From NCBI GenBank assembly GCA_029560585.1, contig JAKQKQ010000187.1, positions 55,565 to 119,564 on the forward strand: DNA of 64,000 nucleotides, in the 5' to 3' direction. How positions within the stretch are numbered: position 1 is the stretch's first letter; each line of letters begins with the position of its first letter. This document shows, one piece after another, positions 45,576 through 54,664 of this stretch. Source of the stretch: Verrucomicrobiota bacterium. Lineage in GTDB: Bacteria; Verrucomicrobiota; Verrucomicrobiia; JADLBR01. A program made the translations under genes and the position numbers. The notes beneath the pieces were generated by a model, which saw only the letters and a list, made by a program, of their open reading frames with translations, was not told where the DNA came from and ran no database searches.

Positions 45576-46289
45576 ATGGAAAAACAGCCCAGCGTCCGCG
45601 TCGCATGGACACCCGCCGATGTCGCCGCCCTAGCCGGACAGGATCTCTCCCGATCACTCTGCGTGGCCATCGATGTGCTCCGCGCCACCTCCACGCTAAC
45701 CACCGCCCTCGCCAACGGCGCCACCGCCATCATCCCCGCCGCCGAGTTGGATGAGGCGCGCCAACTTCATGCCGCAAACCCCGGGGCACTCCTCTGCGGC
45801 GAGCGCCATGGCCTTCCGCCCGACGGCTTCGACCTCGGAAATTCGCCCCGCGAATTCACCAGGGCCCGCGTCGCAGGCCGCCTCATCGTCCACACCACCA
45901 CCAACGGCACCCGGGCGGTCCGCGCCTGCGCCACCGCCGCCGAGACTGTCATAGGCTGTTTCCTCAACATTTCGGCCGTCGCCGACCGCATCCGCGCGCG
46001 TGCCAGTGACATCGACTGTCTCGTCCTCGCCTGTGCCGGCACGTTCGAGGATTTCTCCATGGAGGATGCCCTTTTCGCCGGGGCCCTCGTCGAACACCTC
46101 GGCTGGCGGCATCCCATCCGGTCGCTCTGGGCCGGCCGTACGGGCCCATTGGAAATGGCCCTCGGCCTCACCCGCAACGGTCGCCGCCTCAAGGAACTCG
46201 GCCTCCGAGAAGATATCCTCTTCTGCGCCCAGATCGATACCACCCCAATCCTCGGCACCGTCAATGCCCGGGGGCAGATCGCCGCCTAG
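45576..46289 (+). CDS. comB: 2-phosphosulfolactate phosphatase (ComB-like)
   Basis: A 237-residue ComB-family phosphatase, which in coenzyme M synthesis removes phosphate from 2-phosphosulfolactate. Signature stretches: LCVAIDVLRATSTLTTALANGA, CGERHGLPPDGFDLGNSPREF and HTTTNGTRAV. The family is found in many bacteria without a coenzyme M pathway, so its real substrate here is open; no comA or comC is seen. The start ATG 45576 is within a non-coding-looking extension; divergent to DUF2237. Confidence 0.85.
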   Translation: MEKQPSVRVAWTPADVAALAGQDLSRSLCVAIDVLRATSTLTTALANGATAIIPAAELDEARQLHAANPGALLCGERHGLPPDGFDLGNSPREFTRARVAGRLIVHTTTNGTRAVRACATAAETVIGCFLNISAVADRIRARASDIDCLVLACAGTFEDFSMEDALFAGALVEHLGWRHPIRSLWAGRTGPLEMALGLTRNGRRLKELGLREDILFCAQIDTTPILGTVNARGQIAA

Positions 46290-47075
46290 CCCGGGTGCCA
46301 GATGAATCTGAACATGGAAGGCACCTCGCTCCAATCCAGGGAGGAACGCCGGCCTGAGCCTGTCTCAAAAGTCGCGCCCAGAGTTCGCAGCAGGCCGCCC
46401 GACCCAGGATCAAGTGCAGGCAAGGCCCGTGGCGCGATCCCACCTTTGGAGCGCGGTGGCAACGCCACCGCTTTGGAACGGCGCGCAGCGACGCCCCGGC
46501 TTGGCTCGCGATACGCCGGCTCCACGGACGGCGCAATGCGCCGGCGCCTGCCGGACTCTGGCGGCGCACCAAGAACTGGAGCATCCATCGAAGTGCCACG
46601 CCCCCTGGGACGATCGGGTATTGAGACAGGTTCGCCTCGACATCCGCGTCCCACCGGATGCCCGGTTCCTTTGCCGACCCGGCCCGCGAGACGAGCGTGT
46701 CTCAAAACCTCTGAGCCGAGCCGCCTGGCACAGGCGGCCTACAAATCTTGTAGGGCATCTCTGTGAGATGCCGTGCATTGTCGCGCGCCGCACACCATTG
46801 GACGTCCCCTCTACCATCAGATGGGCATTGATTGTTGGATGTTCCGTGTTGGGCGTTTGAGTTTTGAGACAGCCTCAGACCGCGGGCCCTCCCGGCGCAC
46901 GTATCAGGACCAAACAAAACAAGCTCAGAAACTCAGACACCGAATCGTGGGAGCCTGCTTGCAGGCGATCCGATGCGCGAATCGCGCGCAAGCGCGCTCC
47001 TACGCCCCAGATTCGCTTCCCGTTGCGCGCGCGCCGGGCATGAGTCCCGAATCGAGAATGACGGCAGCCCTTTGC
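46290..47075. repeat. Large repeat-bearing intergenic region
   Basis: About 785 bases without a convincing gene between convergent genes. It holds a GC-rich palindromic stretch (46385-46600, with GCGGTGGCAACGCCACCGC), a hairpin at 46754-46772 (GGCATCTC-TGT-GAGATGCC), a short AT-richer tract at 46827-46860 of the kind GATTGTTGGATGTTC, and repeat B copy 2 at 46933-47008. Similar GATTGTTG text occurs near 61890. Confidence 0.7.
46933..47008 (+). repeat. Dispersed repeat B, copy 2
   Basis: Second copy of the 76-base fold-back repeat described at 38433-38508, with about eight differences. Its ends (GTGGGAGC and GCTCCTAC) are again inverted, with the left-end base changed. It lies just before the stop of pyrC. 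Confidence 0.8.
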
Positions 47076-48392
47076 CTACGGCGCCTCTCGGGCGAGGTCC
47101 CAAACGACCCGACCACCGACGATCGTCTTGACGGCGCGGCCCCTGAGATGGGTCCCGTGCCATGGCGTATTGTGGGACTTGCTGGCAAATTTCGCGCGAT
47201 CAACAACCCACTCGGCGCCTGGGTCGATGAGCGTGATGTCGGCGTCGGCGCCGACTCCCAGGTGCCCCTTGTTGGCGAGCCCTAGCAACTTGGCCGGATT
47301 GATCGTGAGTTTCCGCAAGATCTTGCACAGCGGCAGCTTCCGGTGGTGGTGCAGTGCCTGGAGTAACACGCCGACCGCGGTTTCCAGGCCCACGATCCCA
47401 AAGGGCGCCGCCTCGAACTCCACCTCCTTCTCATAGGAGCAGTGTGGCGCGTGATCCGTGGCAAGGACCTCGATCGTGCCATCATCGAGGCCCTCGACGA
47501 GGGCGTCGATGTCCCGCGCCGTGCGGAGCGGAGGGTTCATCTTGAAGTTCGTATCAAAATCCTGGGCCGCGGCATCGGTGAGCGTGAGGTGGTGGGGGGT
47601 CGCCTCACCCGAGATCCGCACGCCGCGCTGCTTGGCCTCCCGGATGATCCGCACGCCCCCCGCCGTGGTCACGTGCTGGCAGTGGACGTGATGCGACGTG
47701 AACTCCGCCAGCAGGGCATCTCGCGATATGATCATCTCCTCCGCGATCGCGGGCCAACCCGGCAATCCAAGCAGATTGCTCCAGTAACCCTCGTTCATCA
47801 CCCCGCCCGCCGAAAGGTTGTTGTCCTGGCAATGGTCCATGATGGGCAGTCCGATCATGCCCGCGTACTCGAAAGCCCGCCGCATCAACTCGGCGTTCTG
47901 AACGCATTGGCCATCGTCGGTGACCGCCACCACCCCCGCCTTCTTCAGCGATGCCATGGGAGTGAGCAATTCGCCTTTCTGGCCCTGGGAGATGCACCCC
48001 GTTAGAAAGACGTTGACCACCGCACGCTCCTCGGCGCGCTGCCTCATCCATGCGATGGCGCTCGCCGAATCTGCGGGCGGCGCAGTGTTCGGCATCGCCA
48101 CAATCGACGTGAACCCGCCGCGCGCCGCCGCGCGGGTGCCGGAGGCAAAGTCCTCCTTGTCCGGACGTCCCGGCTCCCGCAGGTGGACGTGGGCGTCGAT
48201 GAGCCCCGGCGCAACCACGAGTCCCCTGGCGTCGATCACATCATCGGTCGCGGCATGCGCGACGCCCGCGGGGTCGACGATCCGCCCACCGACGGCAACC
48301 ACGTCACACACCGACTCGACCCCGTTGGCCGGGTCGATCACAAGCCCGCCACGGATACGGAGCACCCCCGCCCCCGGTTTCGGCCCGCTCAT
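47076..48392 (-). CDS. pyrC: Dihydroorotase
   Basis: A 438-residue class I dihydroorotase, the third step of pyrimidine synthesis (carbamoyl-aspartate to dihydroorotate). The zinc-binding DAHVHLREPG near residue 62, the MDHCQDNNLS and TSHHVHCQHV segments and VLATDHAPHC carry the metal and catalytic His and Asp residues. ATG 48392 overlaps the pyrB stop in an ATGA arrangement, which defines the start. It closes a minus-strand operon of small gene-pyrR-pyrB-pyrC. Function is well supported. Confidence 0.93.
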   Translation of the reverse strand: MSGPKPGAGVLRIRGGLVIDPANGVESVCDVVAVGGRIVDPAGVAHAATDDVIDARGLVVAPGLIDAHVHLREPGRPDKEDFASGTRAAARGGFTSIVAMPNTAPPADSASAIAWMRQRAEERAVVNVFLTGCISQGQKGELLTPMASLKKAGVVAVTDDGQCVQNAELMRRAFEYAGMIGLPIMDHCQDNNLSAGGVMNEGYWSNLLGLPGWPAIAEEMIISRDALLAEFTSHHVHCQHVTTAGGVRIIREAKQRGVRISGEATPHHLTLTDAAAQDFDTNFKMNPPLRTARDIDALVEGLDDGTIEVLATDHAPHCSYEKEVEFEAAPFGIVGLETAVGVLLQALHHHRKLPLCKILRKLTINPAKLLGLANKGHLGVGADADITLIDPGAEWVVDRAKFASKSHNTPWHGTHLRGRAVKTIVGGRVVWDLAREAP

Positions 48393-49342
48393 GCCGCCAC
48401 CTCCCGAACCGTCTCCGGCGCCTGGCCGCCGTTCAGCAGATACAGCACCGCCATCCGCACCGCCAGCCCGTTGGTCACCTGCTCCAGGATCACGGAATTC
48501 GGCCCGTCGGCCAGCTCGCTCGTGATCTCCACGCCGCGGTTGATCGGCCCTGGATGCATGATCAGCGCGTCCGGCTTGCACTTCTCCATCCGCTCCGGCG
48601 TCAGCCCGAAGAGTGTGACGAATTCCCCGATGCTCGGAAACATCATGTGCTGCTGGCGCTCGTGCTGCACGCGCAGCAGGTAGATCACATCGGCCCCGGG
48701 CAGCTCGCGGTCAAAATCGTGCGACACCTCCACGCCCATTTCGCGGAACACGTCGGGCAGCAGCGTGGTCGGGCCGCACAAGACCACCTTCGCGCCGAGC
48801 TTGGTCAACGCCCAGATGTCGGATCGGGCCACCCGGCTGAAAAGTATGTCTCCCGCGATGAGCACCCGCAGGCCCTCGATCCGGCCGCGCTTCTCCAGCA
48901 TCGTAAAGGTGTCCAGCAACGCCTGCGTCGGATGCTCGTGCGCCCCGTCCCCGGCATTGATCACCGAACAGCCCAGCCGCTCCGCGATGAACTGCGCCGC
49001 GCCCGCCGCCTTGTGCCGCAGCACCACGAAATCCGCCCTGAGCGCCTCGAGATTCCGCACGGTGTCCTTGAGCGTCTCCCCCTTCCGGAAGCTGCTGTTC
49101 TCCGAGTGCACGGCCACCACGTCGGCGCTCATGCGTTTGGCTGCAAGCTCGAAAGAGATGCGCGTCCGCGTGCTCGGTTCCACGAAGAGGTTCACCACGG
49201 TCTTGCCGCGGAGCGCCGGCACCTTCTTGATCTCCCGGCGAATCACGTCTTTGAAAGTGCGCGCCGCCGCATGCACCTCCCGGATCTCGTCGGCATCCAT
49301 GTGCTGGATTGAAACCAGATCCTTGCGCTTCCACACGCTCAT
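48389..49342 (-). CDS. pyrB: Aspartate carbamoyltransferase catalytic subunit
   Basis: A 317-residue ATCase, committed step of pyrimidine synthesis. It has the carbamoyl phosphate motif VEPSTRTRISFELAAKRM and the aspartate-loop MHPGPINRGVEI near the C-terminus. It also carries INAGDGAHEHPTQALLD. The ATG at 49342 overlaps the pyrR stop (ATGA), and its own stop overlaps pyrC, so the three genes are translated together. The lack of pyrI nearby fits PyrR control instead. Confidence 0.94.
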   Translation of the reverse strand: MSVWKRKDLVSIQHMDADEIREVHAAARTFKDVIRREIKKVPALRGKTVVNLFVEPSTRTRISFELAAKRMSADVVAVHSENSSFRKGETLKDTVRNLEALRADFVVLRHKAAGAAQFIAERLGCSVINAGDGAHEHPTQALLDTFTMLEKRGRIEGLRVLIAGDILFSRVARSDIWALTKLGAKVVLCGPTTLLPDVFREMGVEVSHDFDRELPGADVIYLLRVQHERQQHMMFPSIGEFVTLFGLTPERMEKCKPDALIMHPGPINRGVEITSELADGPNSVILEQVTNGLAVRMAVLYLLNGGQAPETVREVAA

Positions 49343-49869
49343 GGGTCAATCACCATCACGTAGTCCTCTCGCGCCCGCACCCGCTGCCCTCGCTCCGTCC
49401 GGATCTCGGCGCCCACGTAATCCGGCGATATAGGCAGCTCCCGGTGCCCCCGGTCCACCAGAACCGCCAGCTGGATTCGCGCGGGCCGACCGTAGTGATG
49501 CAGCGCCTCGAACGCCGCCCGGACCGTCCTCCCGGAATAAAGCACGCTGTCCACCAGCACGACCGTCGCACCGCTGATGCTGCCCGGCAGCTCCGTGGCC
49601 TCCGGAGTCGGCAGGCGGCTGCCCAGGTCATCGCGATGAAAAGAGACATCCAGGGTCCCACACCGGATGGCCATCCCGGCCAGCCGTTCGATCTTGGCCG
49701 CGATCCTTCGGGCCAAAGGCACGCCCCCTTTCTGGATCCCCAGCAGCATCGCCGCGCCCAGATCCGGATTGCCTTCGACGATCCCGGAGGCGATGCGATC
49801 CAGCGCCCCCTCGATCGCCGCCGCATCCATGACGAGCCGTCCCTTGGGCACTGTGGGCTCATGCGCCAT
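49339..49869 (-). CDS. pyrR: PyrR bifunctional regulator/uracil phosphoribosyltransferase-like
   Basis: A 176-residue PyrR protein, an RNA-binding attenuation regulator with uracil phosphoribosyltransferase fold. Main evidence is the PRPP loop VVLVDSVLYSGRTVRAA (Asp107, Ser108), the GIQKGGVPLARRIA region, and genomic position at the head of pyrB-pyrC. Most PyrR proteins have an acidic pair (Val-Asp-Asp) at the PRPP site; here the second Asp is Ser108, so catalysis may be altered while RNA binding remains. ATG 49869 follows a G-rich ribosome site. No obvious attenuator hairpin was worked out upstream. Confidence 0.88.
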   Translation of the reverse strand: MAHEPTVPKGRLVMDAAAIEGALDRIASGIVEGNPDLGAAMLLGIQKGGVPLARRIAAKIERLAGMAIRCGTLDVSFHRDDLGSRLPTPEATELPGSISGATVVLVDSVLYSGRTVRAAFEALHHYGRPARIQLAVLVDRGHRELPISPDYVGAEIRTERGQRVRAREDYVMVIDP

Positions 49870-49916
49870 GGGTCGCCCCCCAAGAAGAAAACGCCCCCGG
49901 GCTTCCGCGCGCCAGA

Positions 49917-50171
49917 TCACTCAACATGGTGCTCCGCTAGTCGCTTCTGGCGGGACGCCCGCCAGCTCGCCCTGTGCGTCTTGGTCCAGTCAAGCAGGGC
50001 CCTCTCAAAACCCACATCGTAGCCCACCTTCTCGCTCTCGAGCCATTTGTGGCGCAGAATCTCCTCCCGCTCCGCCAAGAATTCCCGATACAGGAGCGAA
50101 TTCTTGAGCAGCTCATCGGCCTGCTCGCTGGAATGCTCATCACTAACCAAATGAACCACCTCAACCTTCAA
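49917..50171 (-). CDS. Small helical protein, DUF4032-like C-terminal segment
   Basis: A short protein of about 84 residues (TTG at 50171 or GTG at 50159; no ATG in frame). The middle EREEILRHKWLESEKVGYDVGFERALLDW is like the conserved C-terminal part of DUF4032 proteins. It is followed by a basic end (WRASRQKRLAEHHVE). It lies 47 bases before pyrR in the same direction and may be in its transcript. The start is uncertain and the function unknown. Confidence 0.55.
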   Translation of the reverse strand: MKVEVVHLVSDEHSSEQADELLKNSLLYREFLAEREEILRHKWLESEKVGYDVGFERALLDWTKTHRASWRASRQKRLAEHHVE

Positions 50172-50413
50172 CGCGATTATACCATAACCATAAGCTGCGG
50201 AAACCCCAGAATGCGACAAATCGCACCCCCACGCTACACCGGAGCCCTGAAACAAATCATCGCGGGAGAAAGCGGGCCTCGGCGCAACGCACCGCCCCGG
50301 CGCAAACTGCTTCTCTGCCCAATGAATCTCCGTCCGAAACCGCCGCCCGTCAAGGCAAACGTTGCGCGCAAACGTTGCGCGACGGCGCCGCAGCAACGGA
50401 CCCCGGCGCGCCC

Positions 50414-51604
50414 TCACTCGACCTCAAGGATCAGCCCCTTCAGGTACTCTGTCTCGGGCATCCCCAACAGCACGGGATGATCTGCGCCCTGGCCGCGTCG
50501 CTCCATCAGTCTCGCCCGGCGCCCGGCGTCCCCCGCCGCTGCCCGCACCACGTCCTCGAATAGCGCGGCGTCCACGTGGTGCGAGCAACAGAAGGTCGCC
50601 AGCACGCCGCCCGGCTCGACCATGCCGAAGGCCCGAACGTGGATTTCCCGGTAGCCGCGCAACGCGTCCTCGACCCGCGCACGAGATCGCGTGAAGGACG
50701 GCGGGTCCAGCACGATGAGGCCAAATTTGCGCCGCTCGCGCTCGGCCAGCCTCAGCCAGTCGAACGCGTTTTGCAGATGCCACCTCACCTCTGCACCGTT
50801 GAGTTCCGCATTCCGCCGCCCGCTGGCCACCGCGGCCTCGTTCGCCTCGACGGCGTCCACCGACGCCGCACCCGCCATGGCGCAGTGCACGCCAAATCCA
50901 CCCGTGTGCGCGAAACAATCCAGCACGTGCCTGCCCCTGGCATGCGCCACCACCGCCCGATAGTTCGCGACCTGGTCGAGATATGCCCCCGTTTTCTGCC
51001 CGCCAAAAAGGTCCAGCTCGAACAGCGCGTCGCCCACCCGGTGCCGCGACGGGCCCCGATACTCGCCCATCACCACGCCCACTCGCGACTCAAGCCCCTC
51101 GTGCGATCTGCCCGGCGCGTCGCTCCGCTCGATGATGGCCGTGGGCCCCACCACGTGTTGGACCGCCTGCAGGAATTCATCGAAGTGCGCGTCCGCCGCC
51201 GCCGTCAGCGACTGCATCACCGCCACGCCCCCGTACCGATCGACGACAAATCCCGGCAGCCCATCGCCCTCGGACCAGACCAGCCGGCACACCTCCGCCC
51301 CGCCGCGACGCTCGACCGCCCGGCGCAGCCGCCGCTCGATGAACGCAAGGTCAAAGCTCTCCCGGTCCGACGAGAACAGCCGGATCCGGATCTCCGAACC
51401 GGGATTGTAGAGGCCCGACCCGACAAATCCGCCCCGCCCGTCACGCACCCACACGGTCTCTCCCGCCGCAGGTTCGCCCCGCACCCCGGCGATCTCATTG
51501 GCGTAAATCCAAGGATGACCGCCGAAACATCGATGCGCGATGCCGCCCGTCAGCCTGACCCCAGCGGGGCCGCCACCTTTCCTCCCACCGGCCCCGGCAT
51601 TCAC
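50414..51604 (-). CDS. rlmI: Class I rRNA methyltransferase, RlmI/RsmI-like PUA-SAM protein
   Basis: A 396-residue protein with an N-terminal PUA domain (RLTGGIAHRCFGGHPWIYANEI; VRDGRGGFVGSGLYNPGSEI) and a C-terminal SAM-dependent methyltransferase (VLDCFAHTGGFGVHCAM, LIVLDPPSFTRS, TFCCSHHV). It matches RlmI-type 23S rRNA m5C methyltransferases of about 396 residues. GTG 51604 overlaps the lysA stop (GTGA), so the start is fixed by coupling. The 23S rRNA target base is not certain; similar proteins can methylate other positions. Confidence 0.9.
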   Translation of the reverse strand: MNAGAGGRKGGGPAGVRLTGGIAHRCFGGHPWIYANEIAGVRGEPAAGETVWVRDGRGGFVGSGLYNPGSEIRIRLFSSDRESFDLAFIERRLRRAVERRGGAEVCRLVWSEGDGLPGFVVDRYGGVAVMQSLTAAADAHFDEFLQAVQHVVGPTAIIERSDAPGRSHEGLESRVGVVMGEYRGPSRHRVGDALFELDLFGGQKTGAYLDQVANYRAVVAHARGRHVLDCFAHTGGFGVHCAMAGAASVDAVEANEAAVASGRRNAELNGAEVRWHLQNAFDWLRLAERERRKFGLIVLDPPSFTRSRARVEDALRGYREIHVRAFGMVEPGGVLATFCCSHHVDAALFEDVVRAAAGDAGRRARLMERRGQGADHPVLLGMPETEYLKGLILEVE

Positions 51605-52893
51605 CGCGCCTCGCCCCGAATGAGGTCCGCGCGCGATTCGCGCCGCCGCACCACCCGCGCCCTCCGGCCATCGACCATGATTTCGGCCGGCCGTGGGCGC
51701 GAATTGTAGTTGGATGCCATCGAAAAACCGTACGCCCCGGCGCTGAGGACCGCCACCAGATCGCCCGCCCGCAAGTCCGGCATCAGCCGATCCCGACAAA
51801 AAACATCGCCCGACTCGCAAACCGGTCCCACCACGTCGGTCGGCACCCACTCCGGATCCGATGCGCCAGAGCGAAGCTGTCGCACCGGCACGATCTCGTG
51901 ATAGGACCCGTACAGCGCCGGCCGGATCAGGTCGTTCATCGCCGCATCCACGATCACGAACCGCTTCACCCCCGTGCGCTTCACGTACAGCACCCGCGCC
52001 AGCAGTATGCCGGCGTTGCCCACGATCAGCCGCCCCGGCTCCACCTGGATCTGCACGCCCAGGTCGCGCGTCTCCGAGATCACCGCCCTCGCGTAGTCAT
52101 CGATCGTCAGCTGGGTCGTCCTATTCTCCCACCAGTCGGTCAGGCCGCTCGCCAGCGCCGGATCGTACACGATGCCCACGCCACCGCCGAGGCTGAAAAA
52201 TCCGATGCCGTGCGCCGCCTTCAGCTCCCGCACCAGCGGCGCCATCTTGCGGATCGCCGCGACAAATGGCCCCGGTGCCGTGATCTGCGATCCGATGTGC
52301 ATCTGCACCCCGCGGATCGCGATGCCGCGCATCCGCGACGCCCGCCCGTACAGCCCCGCCACGGCCTCGTACGCCACCCCGAACTTGTTCTCGTAGGTGC
52401 CCGTCGTGATCTTCTCGTGCCCCCCAGCCGCAATGTCCGGATTCACCCGCACCGCCACCGGCGCCCGCCGCTTGAACCGCCGCGCCACCCGGTCGATCTC
52501 GTCCATCTCCGCCTCGCTCTCGGCGACGAAACAGTAGATCCCCTTCCGAAGCGCAAACTCGATCTCCTCGCGCGTCTTGCCCACCCCGGCAAAAGTGCAC
52601 CGCTTCGGGTCCCCTCCCGCCTTCAGCACCCGGTGCAGCTCCCCCCCACTCACGATGTCGAACCCGCTGCCCTCACGCGCGAGCGCGCCCAGCACCGCCA
52701 GATTCGAGTTCGCCTTCACCGCGTAGCACACCATGTGCCCGACCTCGCCCAGCGCCGCATCCAGCCTCCGATAATGGTCCACCAGCGTCCCGCGCGAATA
52801 CACGTACAGCGGCGTCCCGTGCTCCTTGGCGAGCCGCTCCACCGACACGCCCTCTGCCCACAACTGGCCTCCCTTGACCTGAAATCGATGCAT
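51601..52893 (-). CDS. lysA: Diaminopimelate decarboxylase
   Basis: A 430-residue PLP enzyme (fold type III) that converts meso-diaminopimelate to L-lysine. Evidence: the PLP-Lys motif CYAVKANSN, the GFDIVSGGEL and GVGKTREEIEFAL segments, the glycine-rich SLGGGVGIVYD, EPGRLIVGNAG, and the C-terminal VCESGDVF with the active-site Cys. ATG 52893 follows GAGGAGAG. Coupled to rlmI at its 3' end. A divergent PEP-CTERM gene starts 223 bases away. Confidence 0.94.
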   Translation of the reverse strand: MHRFQVKGGQLWAEGVSVERLAKEHGTPLYVYSRGTLVDHYRRLDAALGEVGHMVCYAVKANSNLAVLGALAREGSGFDIVSGGELHRVLKAGGDPKRCTFAGVGKTREEIEFALRKGIYCFVAESEAEMDEIDRVARRFKRRAPVAVRVNPDIAAGGHEKITTGTYENKFGVAYEAVAGLYGRASRMRGIAIRGVQMHIGSQITAPGPFVAAIRKMAPLVRELKAAHGIGFFSLGGGVGIVYDPALASGLTDWWENRTTQLTIDDYARAVISETRDLGVQIQVEPGRLIVGNAGILLARVLYVKRTGVKRFVIVDAAMNDLIRPALYGSYHEIVPVRQLRSGASDPEWVPTDVVGPVCESGDVFCRDRLMPDLRAGDLVAVLSAGAYGFSMASNYNSRPRPAEIMVDGRRARVVRRRESRADLIRGEAR

Positions 52894-53116
52894 CTCTCCT
52901 CGCTTCCTGACAATCCGATGCCCCCAAGCATGACCCCTCCACTCCCGGCGCGTCAATCACAAGATCGCCGCCGGGGGTCAACTCTCGACTCTTGACATCG
53001 GCCCGCGACACCCCTCCAGCCGCGCGGGCGCCGCGGGAGGAAACCCCCAGAAACGGGTTGACGGAAATGATCGCGACTGTTCAATTGCGGGATTGGCCCG
53101 CGCTGGCGGGCATGCC

Positions 53117-54154
53117 ATGTTTATGCGGGGTCTGAGGAGAGTCGGGTTCGGGGTGCTGGGCACTGTGGTGCTGGCGGGCGAGATGTGGGCACAGGTATCG
53201 CTGACGGTGGATTCGCCGCAGGTGGTCCATCCGATCATCGTGCGGGACTTCAATGGCGCCTCGGACGCCAATGTTTTTTTCAGCAATAACGGCACCACCA
53301 CGTCGCCGGTGCAGGTGGTGAGCGGCGGGGCCAGCACGTTCACCTACAACGGGTCCGTGAGCGACCCGCGGATCGTGTGGAGCGACGGCAACGGCACCTA
53401 TGACCACGCGGCCTTCCCCTACGCGCGGGTCCGATATCAGCAGAGCACGACGGGACAGGGGGCCCCTCAGATCTGGGAGAACCCTGCCAGGGGCGGCGAG
53501 AGCGCCAACCTGACCTCGAGCACGGCCTGGAGCGAGTTCCACGGCGACATCCCGAATCCCTCCCCGAACGGGAGCGGTTTCCGCATCGATCCTTTCAGCA
53601 ATGCGGCATCCAACAACGTCTTCGCCCTGGACTATATCATGATCGATGCCGTGGAGACGGTCGGCCTGGGCGAGTGGGACCACGAGGGCGACCTCAACGG
53701 CTGGTCGGTGGCCAGCGCCACCAATGTGTCGGTGATCGGCGGCGCGATCGCGGGCCAGGGCACCGGCGACCTCATGCTGAACAACGCCACGCAGTTCGAC
53801 GCCGACAAGTACGGATATCTCACGATCCGGATGCGCACGACGATCACCACGAGCACCAATTATGCCCAGCTCTTCTGGGGGCCGGGCGGCGCGTTCACCG
53901 AAGCGAACTCCCTCAAGTTCGGCGAGAGCGACGGCGACTGGCACGAGTACCTTTTCGACATGACGCTGGAGGCGGACTGGACCAACACGAACATGCGGGT
54001 GCGCCTCGACCCCTTCCAGGTCACCGGCCAAACATTCGAGGTGGATTACATACGGTTGCTGGCAGCGATCCCGGAACCATCGACCTGCGTGCTTGTGGGA
54101 ACCGGCCTGGCGTTGATCTTGGCCGCCGGATGGCACCGGCGGCGAGTGGGCTAG
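53117..54154 (+). CDS. PEP-CTERM sorting domain protein
   Basis: A 345-residue exported protein. A signal peptide (RVGFGVLGTVVLAGEMWA) precedes a beta-rich domain with repeated Thr/Ser/Gly segments and DNA-like periodicity absent, ending in AIPEPSTCVLVGTGLALILAAGWHRRR, the classic PEP-CTERM tail. IPEP is the recognition motif, followed by a hydrophobic helix and a basic end. A laminin-G- or sandwich-like module (WDHEGDLNGWSVASATNV; NYAQLFWGPGGAFTEANSL) may bind glycans. No exosortase is seen in the window. Function unknown. Confidence 0.88.
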   Translation: MFMRGLRRVGFGVLGTVVLAGEMWAQVSLTVDSPQVVHPIIVRDFNGASDANVFFSNNGTTTSPVQVVSGGASTFTYNGSVSDPRIVWSDGNGTYDHAAFPYARVRYQQSTTGQGAPQIWENPARGGESANLTSSTAWSEFHGDIPNPSPNGSGFRIDPFSNAASNNVFALDYIMIDAVETVGLGEWDHEGDLNGWSVASATNVSVIGGAIAGQGTGDLMLNNATQFDADKYGYLTIRMRTTITTSTNYAQLFWGPGGAFTEANSLKFGESDGDWHEYLFDMTLEADWTNTNMRVRLDPFQVTGQTFEVDYIRLLAAIPEPSTCVLVGTGLALILAAGWHRRRVG

Positions 54155-54229
54155 CGGTCGGCTCGCGGGCCAATTTGCCTTGGATTCTCCTTGCCTTATA
54201 GTTCTCGGGTTGCCTGACTTTCGACTTTC

Positions 54230-54589
54230 ATGACGGCGTCATTACTCAAGTCCAAGATCCATCGGGCCCGGGTGACCGACAGGTCCCTCGCGTACGAGGG
54301 CTCCATGGCGATCGACCTCGAACTCATGGAGATGGTCGGACTGATGCCCCACGAGCGCATCCTCGTGGGCAACATGGCCAATGGCGAGCGTTTCGAGACC
54401 TACGCGATCCCCGGACCTCGCGGCTCCCGCGCGATCTGCCTCAACGGCGCGACCGCGCGCCTGGGGGAACCCGGCGACATCCTGACCATCATGTCGTTCG
54501 GGCACTACACCCCCGAGGAGGCCGCCGGCCACAAGCCCCGTATCATCACGCTCGGCGACGGCAATCAACCCCTCGGCCCCGGGGCCTGA
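54230..54589 (+). CDS. panD: Aspartate 1-decarboxylase (pyruvoyl)
   Basis: A 119-residue PanD that makes beta-alanine from aspartate for pantothenate and CoA. The self-cleavage site is Gly24-Ser25 in YEGSMAID, where Ser25 becomes the pyruvoyl group. Other conserved parts are [10 protein letters not shown], the [13 protein letters not shown] strand and [19 protein letters not shown]. Size and start fit the family. No panB or panC is adjacent. Confidence 0.95.
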   Translation: MTASLLKSKIHRARVTDRSLAYEGSMAIDLELMEMVGLMPHERILVGNMANGERFETYAIPGPRGSRAICLNGATARLGEPGDILTIMSFGHYTPEEAAGHKPRIITLGDGNQPLGPGA

Positions 54590-54664
54590 CGATCATCCCG
54601 CGGCGGGTGCCGAGGGCGACTCATCCCCGCGAAACTTTCTTGAATGGCGGGGGTTTACCCTCGC

